64,000 nucleotides of DNA from Campanula takesimana. Lineage: Eukaryota; Streptophyta; Magnoliopsida; Asterales; Campanulaceae. Both the position numbers and the translations under genes were made by a program. Under the pieces are notes generated by a model. The model was not told where the DNA came from, ran no database searches, and worked only from the letters and a program-made list of their open reading frames with translations. Shown here in pieces: positions 55,894-64,000 of the stretch. The stretch lies in NCBI GenBank assembly GCA_026119855.1, contig JAOWBW010000388.1:62001-126000 (forward strand), written 5' to 3'. Numbering within the stretch: the first letter of the stretch is position 1; each line of letters opens with the position of its first letter.

Positions 55894-57633
55894 CAGTGGC
55901 GTATCCAGGATTTACGGTGAGGGGGGTCAAAAAAATTATATATAAAAAAAAGGGCAGCCCGGTGCACAAGGCATCCCCGCACAGCGAGGGTCCGGGGAAG
56001 GGTCCCCACCACAAGGGTGAAATGTAGGCAAACCTTACCTTGCATTGCACAAGGGTATATTTTTTCTATTTTCATATGACTATTTTATTTTTATATAAAT
56101 AAAAATAAAAAATCGCACTATTAAATTTAAAAGTAAAAATACTCACATATAAAGTCTTTTTTTCATATGAATTCAAATTTTGATAATATAATAAGAAAAG
56201 TGTTCACCCGGACTGTTATTTTTTCCCTTGGATAGAAGTACCATAAATATGTAATTACTAAACAGAAAACTACAACTAAAATGTACCTCATTTTAGAAGT
56301 AATGATATTTGGGCCAGCCTTTGAATATCTTGCTGCTGCCTCTTTGGTAAACCCCATTGGGAATATGCCTGCCTCTAGCTTACGTACTACAGTAAAATGG
56401 CTTAATGAACCAGGTTTCGTCCATTCCGATGCTAACATGGGGATATAATATGTAAGGTCCGTTAGTCAATCAGTTGTTGATTAAAAACACAAAGTAGAAT
56501 CAGAAGTTGTGAAGCTAAACAAATAATGCTTCTGTCCGCACAATAAGCTTATTACAAAATGATGAATTGATGATACTTATATACATACCCTAGGTAAGAT
56601 AAGAGTTAAATAAATATCCAACAATTGAACACTAATCAGATCCCTTACTGGTACAGAACTAGTGCACTATTTGAGATGAAGAAAAATGCATAATGAGAGC
56701 AAGTTATTATACTAAAAACCTAGAAGTCCAGAGACCTGACAGGTAATGTCTTTGATCATATAAACCAATAGTTCTAACAAGCAAGATGTTATGTACATTT
56801 GATTTGTGACAGCAGATCACAGACGCAGAGGCAATTTCATTGACATTTTGTTTTTCATTGATGATAGTTTTCAGATTTATTGTTGTAACCACTACAGGGG
56901 TATCTCTAAATATGCACAAATACAAACTGAATCGGAGTACTAAAATTTAATCAAGCATCCCAACATGATTAAAACAATACAAGTAAACAAATTCAAGAAA
57001 AACCCGTTAAATTTAAGAAAGAATCAACCAGAATTACAGCTTAATCTCGTCAGATCAACAACAATATGTTCTACTTCTACCTACAACAAAGATATCCAAA
57101 AATACAAGTGGGAACCATCAGACACAACTACATTCGTATACTTCAACAAGAATCAATAAGATTAAAGCAAAAAAAATGAATTTCCGTTTATGAAAGGGTG
57201 AAAACAGAAACCCTATTTTTTTCTAAAATTTAGGGCTTTCGGTTGGGACTTGAGATTAGAGACAGAGGAGAGAAATAGTACCTGTTAGAAGAGGCAAAGA
57301 TCGGTGCTCCGACCTCCGTGGTTAGCGTCTGCGTTTAGAACTGAGAAGTGAGTCCGTCTCTCTCCCACTCTTGCTCGTCGTCGATATCGCTAGACTCCAG
57401 AAAGGAGTTGAAATTTTAGGGAACTAGCCAACGGCAAAAGAAATCAATAGGTCGAGGTATGTTATGAAAATTTTGTGTTTATATATGTAAGGGTGAGTTT
57501 AAATTTTGAGGGGGGTTATTTTTTCAGGGGGTCAAACTCATAATCTTCACAAAATTTAAGGGGTGAAAGTGGGTATAAACGGGAAAGTCAGGGGGTCAAC
57601 TGACCCCTTCTCTTCAACGTGCGTCCGCCACTG
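55894..57633 (-). mobile_element. Non-autonomous hAT element (1740 bp) carrying DNA polymerase alpha exons
   Basis: Ends CAGTGGCGTATCCAGGATTT and GTGCGTCCGCCACTG with a perfect 8-bp duplication ATTACACG (55886-55893, 57634-57641). There is no transposase. On the minus strand the interior holds a GC-rich leader-like segment with a donor-like CTAACAGGTACTATTTCTC (near 57290-57275), then two exons of the host DNA polymerase alpha catalytic subunit with intron sequence between them. It is the same family as 30431-31299. Confidence 0.92.
56287..56910 (-). pseudogene. Captured fragment of DNA polymerase alpha catalytic subunit
   Basis: Exon-like block 1 (about 56910-56798) encodes DTPVVVTTINLKTIINEKQN and VNEIASASVICCHKSN, followed by donor-like GTACAT. 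Block 2 (about 56446-56287) encodes PMLASEWTKPGSLSHFTVVR and KLEAGIFPMGFTKEAAARYS, followed by GTACAT. These are consecutive parts of the exonuclease-like region of plant POLA1 (ICU2 in Arabidopsis). Intron-like sequence of about 350 bases lies between them, so the capture was from genomic DNA. The fragment covers only a small part of the roughly 1500-residue protein and is not a functional polymerase. Confidence 0.82.
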
Positions 57634-58012
57634 ATTACACGTATTTATAGTTAATATTACAGTTGAAAGATGAGTAAAATGAGCTATTATTTTTTTTTTG
57701 TAAAACTGGTGTTACGTTTACTTATAAATAATGTTACTTTATAAGTAAAACACAGTTTTTACTTGTTACATTTAGTTGTACTAAGTATTACTTTTGGCAA
57801 ACGAAAAAAAAATAAAAAAATAAAAATATAAAACTAAAAAAAAAAGAAAAAAAAACGATTTTTTTTTCTGGGATTTTTTTTTTGCCAATGGGTCGTTGCC
57901 ACGTGACAAGATTTTGAGTGGAGTATGGGTTGAGATCTTACTCTTCGCGGAGAATGTTATACATGGGTCATGGGTCGACCCGCCTCTTCTATGAGACGGA
58001 TCTAGGTGTTCT

Positions 58013-58304
58013 CAGAAGAGACCACCTCTTATAATTTAGCTTCTCCTTGATGTGGTCTTTTTTTTTACCTTCAAATGAAAAAGAGAGCTTCTCTTCTCCT
58101 TGGTGTTGTTCAAATTAATCAATGTACAAAGAGAATGATAAGAAAATAAGCAAGGCAGTTGCACTCAAAAGAAAGAAAGAGTAGTTTTCATTTGTACGGC
58201 CATATCAAATGGTATGATCCCCGTTTTAAAATAAATGTCAATTTATTTTATACAAATTTACTTCTAATGGAAAACAAATTTAATATCATTTAGATATTTA
58301 TTTT
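58013..58304. other. AT-rich DNA, nothing recognised
   Basis: Between the inverted-repeat element and the second copy of the duplicated segment; no supported feature. Confidence 0.45.
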
Positions 58305-58795
58305 AGGACGAAAGTAGTACCAATTTCTTGATCATACTGTATGCACATGAAGCATTACACCCACATATTGAGTACTCCGTATATGATTCCTTTGGGGCGT
58401 ACAATATCATGAATTTGATATTCATGGATTTAATTTCAAGCATTGCGCACCCCATGTCTATCCTATGATCTTATGTCAAGCCTAAAAATATCATAAATTT
58501 GAATTCTTGTTTTCACGTTTTCAGTTACAAGCTTTGCACCTCATTTCTATAGTATGATTTTTGGAGCCTAAAATTATCATGAATTTTTGGATTTCATACC
58601 TCCATGATGACCATTATATATGCAAGTTTTGTTTTGTTCTCTTTCAATTTCACATGTGATATGAAGTTTTATTCTTACTTTAATAATATTGTTATAAGAT
58701 ATTGGAGATAACTAATGAAAATATGCACAAAATCTAACATGAACGAATGACTAGGACATTAACTGAGGTTATATCACTATGTCTATTTGTAATGG
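58305..58795 (+). repeat. Duplicated segment, copy 2
   Basis: Direct counterpart of 38955-39440, with phrases CATGGATTTAATTTCAAGCA, TTTTTGGAGCCTA and AGATATTGGAGATAACTAAT. The match is broken by a LINE insertion at about 58795 and seems to resume weakly after 59303 (GAGTCAAGTTTTGTG, compare 39570). Confidence 0.7.
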
Positions 58796-59303
58796 AAAGA
58801 CTCTAGAAGAACACCTCAAAAACAACAATATTGGAAATAATGTAGTTCTCATTACGGATGGAACTTGGAAAAAGAATGCCAGATGGGCGGGTTTGGGATG
58901 GGAGCTTTGGGATAAAAGAAATGGAAGAATCGCTATAGGAAGCCAATCGATCAAGATTCCCTCAAGTATTCATGCTGAATGCAAGGCCATCCTCAAAGGT
59001 TTGGAGTGGGCGGTGAATCACAATTTAATTTTAAGAAGATCCAAGTTCTTACGGATTCCTATCTTGCATGTTCATACATCAACGGCACTATGATAGTCCC
59101 GGAAAACCTGGACTCCATCTTATCGGACATTATTTCTTTTATTTTTGTTTGTGAAGAATTTAGTATTTGTAAGGTTGATAGGCAAACCGTAAAGTATGCC
59201 CATAATAACGCTAAGTAGGAATGTGTATCATAACTTTATTGGCCCCGAACCAATTTTCTTTAATATATAAGGCCCTTATTTTGTCAAAAAAAAAAAAAAA
59301 AAA
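58795..59303 (+). mobile_element. 5'-truncated LINE 3' end with RNase H domain
   Basis: A plus-strand frame encodes NVVLITDGTWKKNARWAGLG (first Asp), SIHAECKAILKGLEWAV (Glu), then after a frameshift QVLTDSYLACSYINGT (Asp), the RVT_3-type RNase H at the end of plant L1-type LINEs. A 3' UTR with TAATATATAAGGCCC and a poly(A) of about 23 bases (59286-59308) follow. A target duplication was not identified. Confidence 0.82.
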
Positions 59304-59392
59304 AAAACATCTACCTTCGCCAAACTTGACGCGAGTACACTAACTTAGTGAGTCAAGTTTTGTGCATATTATTGTTTACATTGTGCAACATA

Positions 59393-59571
59393 CTCCCTCC
59401 GTCCCAAAATGATATTCTCATTTGCCATTTTCCATAGTCTCAAAAAGTTCTTCACATTTCTACAATTTAGGTTTAAAATTGCATAAACAAAACATGCCTA
59501 GTGAAGCAAGTGTGCGTATCATTAAAAAGTTTGAATAGTCAAACGTGAAGATCATTTTGGGTCGGAGGGAT
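59393..59571. mobile_element. Stowaway-type MITE (179 bp)
   Basis: Ends CTCCCTCCGTCCCAAAATGA and TCATTTTGGGTCGGAGGGAT with TA on both sides. The inverted repeat is about 20 bases. Confidence 0.85.
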
Positions 59572-60177
59572 TATAAAGTAATAATAGGTAAAGTGAGCTT
59601 TTGTTCTGAATTTTTTAGGCGATAGACGTGGAAGCACCTTGTCAGGATATTTTAAAGAAAAAAAACCATAAATATTTTCTTATTTTACAAGCAGAAAAAC
59701 AACCATAAAAAAGCTCAACAGATCAAGATCATGAGTTTGTTTGCAACGTTAACTTTGTAAAAGATAGAACCGCATTGAGTTTTTTTATTTTCATCTAATT
59801 CATATCCACAAAGTGAAAAAATTGAATTCAGAGTGGATTGACGGTCATTTGTATTCTTATTAATTTCATGTTGATGATTAAAGTTTATGTATTATGTTAT
59901 CTCGTTAGCTGTTAATGATTTTGGCTTTGGTGAAACTTGGTTGAACTGAAAAAACTGGCACGTGGTTATGCCCTTAGATGCCTGGACAAAATGCCTATTA
60001 TACATATTTAGTATGCAAATTAAAGGGAGGATAAAACTTTTCCTCTAACAAAAATAGGCAAAAAAAAAAAAAATAAAATAAAAAAAATCGTATCAAATAC
60101 CTCCACAGCAAATGGGCAAAAACCAGTCATTCTTGAATCAGCTAAGCATAAAAATGATTCGTATCAAATACTCCTGT
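59572..60177. other. AT-rich DNA, nothing recognised
   Basis: Contains an A-rich run at 60060-60090. No gene or element with defined ends. Confidence 0.5.
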
Positions 60178-62228
60178 TGTAATAACCCGATTTTCCATCT
60201 TTTAATTGGGTGGACTTCTTTAATTAAAATGAGTCCGTTGGGTTAAGTAGTAGGCCCAAGTCTTCATTTAATAATAACTAGTTAAAATCCTAGCCCAATT
60301 GTGATTCTTTGAGCTTAGGAGTATAAATTAAAACCCTACCCTAACTTTTATTATTTCCACCGCAAAAGAAAGGAAAAGAGCGGAAGGAGAGATAGAGAAG
60401 TTGCCGCAGAAAAGAGAGAGGGCGGCGGCGACACTGTGAAGCCGGGAAAGAGAGAGAGATCGGGAAAGAGAAGGGAGAAAGAAAGGATGGGAAAAACCAA
60501 CCTAGAAGGTAAACCCATCTTCTTAAACTTTTCTTTATTGCCATGGATTGATACTAGAACCCTAAAAATTATGATGAACTAGGGTTTGGGTTGAATTGAA
60601 TCAAGAAGAGGAAGAAGAATGATTGTGGGTGTGGGTGTATGTATGTATGTGCGGCCTTTTTTCTGTGTAGTGTTGTGGGTGTGTGCGTGTGTCTGTTTGG
60701 TTACTGGTGTGTGTGTGTGCGTGAGGTTGTGTGTGTTTCTGGAAGTGTATTCAGTGTGTGTGGGTGCATCAGAGTGGTGGGTGTACCAGAGTGTGTGCAT
60801 CAGAGTGAGTGGGTGTGTCTGTAAGTGGGTGTACTCAGTAAGTGTGTGCAGAAAGTGTGAAATCAGTGTGTGTAATTCATATAGTGAAATTGAGAGTGGG
60901 AATTGATTAATAAAAACCCTAAAGGTATGTTAGTAAACCTTAAAGGACATTTTGGGTAGTAGTTTATTGTATAGTACAAACCCTAGAGTGAATACCAATA
61001 TTAATAAGGAGTTAAAGAATACAACTCGTAGGTTAATAAAAAGTAAAGTAATGTACTTCGGGGACGGAAGTAGAAAGTATTACTTTTGTCTAAGATAGTT
61101 ACTTCGCTTGATTGTAGATACGTGCGCGTGGTTGTGCAAGAAGAGTTAACGCAAGGCTAAGGTAAGGGATTACGCTCTTAGTTGTGTATTGATTTCAATC
61201 CTTTGTGTAGGATTCCCAATCTCTGTTTTGTTAAAGTAAACTATCTATGTGGCTAGATAGTGTTTTAAAAACTATTCCGTTCTGCGAATGTTACCGTCTT
61301 TTGTTATCCACCCTATTGATATTGTTGTTGTTCAATTGGGTTATCATGTGTATGATTCGTAGTGTGACTTGGTGTCTAAAGTGAGATGTACACCTTTTAA
61401 AAAGTGATCAAGTAAAGTTGGTAAAATTAAGCTTTGTTTTGTAAAAGCTCTTTAAAGTGAAGTTTTGTAATAAGTGAAGTGATTACAGTTATCCATAATC
61501 CCGAAACGGATAAGTGGACCCCTACAGTTATCCATAGTTCTAAGTTGAACATGTGGACCCCTTTGCGTTGCTTGATGAAGTAACGTAGGTTATCATGATA
61601 TACCGATTTTTGGTGCGGTCAGTAGAAACCAGAGCCCTGGGTACAGCGCGTGCTTAATCCCTAAATGAAGTAAAGTGAAGTAAAGTAAAGTAAAGTAAAG
61701 ATAAGTAAAGTGTGTGTAAAAGTTGTGATTTTGGAAACTGTCTCTGAAGCCACGTGTTTTCAAGTAATGAATTGATTTTCATCAAGTTAAATGTTTTCAA
61801 ACTGAGTGGTTGTTTGATCATTGAGTTATCCTTTCGTTGTTAATTCTTTGTTACCGTTCGTTTCGGTTATCTCCTCTTAGTACCCGAGGGGATCCCGTAT
61901 GAACTTACTGGGCATTGTTCGCTCATTCCTTCCATTCTTATTTCTTTCCAGGTTATAAATAAGCAGGTCAAGAGTCGCAAAGTTTTGGCGGCATAAGAGT
62001 TACCTTTGGAAGAAGTTAGTTAATAGTTATGTTTTCCGCTGCGTTTAAGTTCTAGTCTTTATTTTCCGTTAGTTACCGTTTGAGCTAGTGACTTGTACTA
62101 GCCGTTTGGATTTGAATGTCAGTTAAAGTTTGAATTGTGGTTAATTGTAGCCGTTGGGGCATTCTGAATTGGGGATTTATTCAAATAAGTTATTATTTAA
62201 TAGTAGTGAAAAGTTGGGGTGTTACAGT

Positions 62229-62240
62229 TGGTATCAGAGC
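62229..62240 (+). other. Primer-binding site, tRNA-iMet type
   Basis: TGGTATCAGAGC two bases after the LTR end at 62226; sets the plus-strand orientation. Confidence 0.93.
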
Positions 62241-62639
62241 CCCGGTTTAAGATTACTTGGGAGACTCAGACTTAGAAGTTAAGACTATTGGGAGAAGTAG
62301 TACTTAACGATGTTCGGCTTTAGAACTCTGATAAGAACAAAGTATTTTGAGAAGCACTAATGGAGGAAACCTGCTATTTAGGGAAACTTTCCATTTTGGG
62401 AAACTTTCTAAGTTTGAAAACTTTTCTTTTGTAGAAACTTACTATTTTAGGAAAGAACCTAAGACAAGATTTCCTCGAGGAATATAGAGAATATAAAGGA
62501 TTATAAGTGAACACTTTGGGAATGAAACTTGAAGGATTACACTAGAATGTTATCACTTTAAGTTGCTTATGCAAATAATGGTTATGGTCATATACCTTTG
62601 GGTTATATGGTACTGATAATAGTTATGTCCAAACTGTAA

Positions 62640-63181
62640 GTTATGGACGGACTCAGAAGAAACTCGAAAATGAACTTGAAGTATAGAACGATTAAGCAAA
62701 GAGTGATCCAGAGGTATGCACTCAAAATCCTGAAGCTGAAAGGAGAATTAAAAGCTGAAAAGGCCAAGGTGAGTCTTGCATGGGAAAATGGATGCGAGAT
62801 AGGAAGGCTTGGTTAGATGTTAGGAAAGAGTTAGAAGAAGTAAAAGAGACTACGAGTCAGAATGATAGGTACTACCCGGAGGTCAGAGAAGAGGCCTATC
62901 AGTAGTATTATGAGCTGAAAGAGCTCAAGGAAGAAAAGGCTAGAGAGCTTAACCGGACCACACTCATAGGTAATGAAATACTAAATAAGGAATAATTTGT
63001 AGTTGATAATGAAATCAAGGAAGTAGATATCAACCTTAAAGGCAACGAATCCAATCCAATTGAAATTGATGATGATAAACCACCAATGGTACCGGTTCGT
63101 AGGCCCAGAGGTTCTAAGGGAGTTCCAAGGGTGCCAAGTGCAAGGCCTAGGGGAAAGCCTAGGAAGGTGTTCCATGATTGA
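62640..63181 (+). pseudogene. Leader remnants: charged coiled-coil-like and basic segments
   Basis: 62700-62960 has interrupted frames rich in Lys and Glu (such as LKLKGELKAEKAKVSLAWEN), comparable in position and character to 4903-5139 in the first element. 63001-63181 encodes an acidic stretch then RRPRGSKGVPRV and RPRGKPRKVF, two basic Pro-Arg-Gly motifs resembling AT-hooks, ending in a stop; its frame has no ATG before the acidic stretch. Possibly the degenerate start of a gag-like protein. Confidence 0.4.
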
Positions 63182-63384
63182 AAAGTGGGACATAGAGTTT
63201 ATTTTTATTTAGAGTATTGATAGTTAGTTCTAGTTTAGAGAAAAATACTAGAATTTTGTTTTGTTAACTTTTATTCCAAGAAGATCCTCGTAGTAAAAGT
63301 TATGATTCATTTAAGCAAATAGCTTTGTTAATTGTCTTGTTCTTAAGTTTTATGACGGGTGAGCTATTTAGAACAAAGAAGTAC

Positions 63385-63895
63385 TGGTCAAGTGAAAAGA
63401 CCATGAGTATTAATTGGCTTATTGAAACGGCCAAAGTGAAATTAGTTTTGGTCTAGTGAAATGATCGAAACAAGAATAAAGTGACCTATTGAAACGGTCA
63501 AGTGCAAAAGTAAATGGCTTATTGAAACGGCCAAGTGTGAATGAAAGTAGGTCTAGTGAATCGGCCTGATAGTAAGTAAAGTCTAGTGAAATGTCTTCGC
63601 TAAGTAGAGTTGGTCTATTGAAACGACCAGAGATTTAGTAAACCGATCGTTTGTAAAAGTTACGTCCTTTGGGGACGGCCTATTTATGTGAAAATATTAA
63701 GCATAGTAGCAATGCTTGTGTTGGCATGAGCAATAGTGTTAAATGTGAGAGTTAACCTGGAGTAGGTAAGATTGGTCTATTGAAATGACCGATGAAGATA
63801 GTAATGATCTAATGAAACGACCAATAAGTCTAGTAAAGTTGACTAATGAAGATAGTGACGGTTGATTGAAGCGACCAATGGTCTAGTGAATGACC
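63385..63895 (+). repeat. Hairpin array of the second gypsy element (about 12 units)
   Basis: Units include TGGTCAAGTGAAAAGACCA (63385-63403), TGACCTATTGAAACGGTCA (63482-63500), TGGCTTATTGAAACGGCCA (63515-63533), GGTCTATTGAAACGACC (within 63611-63629) and GGTCTAGTGAATGACC (63880-63895). Stems differ between units but are complementary; loops resemble TATTGAAAC. The array starts 1.15 kb after the primer site and may continue past the window end. Confidence 0.82.
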
Positions 63896-64000
63896 TATAA
63901 ATTGAATGTTAGTCTGTGGAGACGATCTATAGTATGAGAGCGCGTGAAAACGCTTCGTATTCATGATGCTAATGATAGTATCATATTATCCAGCAAGTGT

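Larger units (their letters stand above)
43993..58012. mobile_element. AT-rich inverted-repeat element carrying a nest of insertions
   Basis: TGAGAACACC near 43993 is inverted as GGTGTTCTCA ending 58012, and a longer inner inverted repeat links 44060-44100 (GTCAAAAGTAATAGTTACTA) with 57755-57805 (TAAGTATTACTTTTGGCAAA). GTTAC/GTAAC-rich DNA continues across the insertions at 44552-55716 and 55886-57634. Without insertions the element would be about 1.1 kb. Target duplication not found, so outer ends are approximate. Confidence 0.6.
60178..64000 (+). mobile_element. Gypsy retrotransposon related to the first element, 5' part only
   Basis: A 2049-bp LTR (60178-62226; TGTAATAACCCGA ... GGGGTGTTACA) is followed by a tRNA-iMet primer site (62229-62240) and a leader that runs off the window. 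The LTR shares the conserved block and hairpin with the other gypsy LTRs and has its own GT-rich (60620-60860) and GTAAA-repeat (61670-61710) stretches. No gag or pol domain is recognised in the first 1.77 kb of the interior, as in the element at 1-7827. Whether it is complete is unknown. Confidence 0.88.

Noticed and set aside
60619..60906. Cys/Val-rich open frame in the third gypsy LTR
   Set aside because: Encoded by a GT-rich simple repeat; no start context or domain.

Overview
The window is plant nuclear DNA, almost certainly from a eudicot. It carries an intron-containing RS2Z-type SR splicing factor, an intronless ABCG half-transporter, chromovirus-type Ty3/gypsy and Ty1/copia retrotransposons, PIF/Harbinger, hAT and Mutator-like DNA transposons, many Stowaway MITEs with CTCCCTCCGTCCC-type ends, and a small organelle-derived insertion. 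The species cannot be named from sequence alone. Only two host genes are well supported, plus one unidentified possible gene; most of the rest is transposable elements, often nested.

Layout. 1-7827: a minus-strand Tekay-like gypsy element with 2.46-kb LTRs, cut by the window start; gag and most of integrase are missing, and an array of short hairpins lies in its leader. 7828-11286: intergenic, with a SINE head, MITEs and simple repeats. 11287-13464: ABCG transporter. 14726-15384: solo LTR with target duplication. 16057-24992: an old PIF/Harbinger element holding MITEs, a fold-back element, a tandem repeat and a second, nearly intact Harbinger element (20031-23795) with transposase and Myb/SANT-like genes. 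About 25190-34400: the RS2Z gene, seven exons, whose last intron is swollen by two hATs, a Mutator-like element and MITEs. 34521-34782: plastid rpoC1 and rpoB fragments side by side in non-plastid order. 35633-37573: a second Mutator-like element with a hAT inside. 41429-41992: a possible exon of an unidentified acidic, Tyr-rich protein.

43993-58012 is a nest. An AT-rich inverted-repeat element was invaded by a gypsy LTR (5-bp duplication AAAGT, now a solo LTR). That LTR holds Ty1/copia sequence, and the copia sequence holds a pol-less retrotransposon with gag and a long extra ORF. The right half of the outermost element holds a hAT that has captured exons of the DNA polymerase alpha catalytic subunit. 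58300-59390 repeats the segment at about 38955-39600 and carries a LINE 3' end. 60178-64000 is the 5' end of a plus-strand relative of the first gypsy element, with the same kind of hairpin array.

The most unusual signal is that hairpin array (3306-3976 and 63385-63895). About 30 units share a 9-nt loop (TATTGAAAC type), while the 4-6-bp stems change sequence but stay complementary, with wobble pairs mostly of the kind that pair only in the element's sense RNA. This suggests a structured RNA region in the leader, possibly for Gag recognition or packaging; that role is inference. Other strong signals are a second conserved hairpin in three gypsy LTRs, a TGCGCA hexamer enriched throughout the pol-less element, and clusters of GC-rich palindromes in four otherwise unrelated LTRs.
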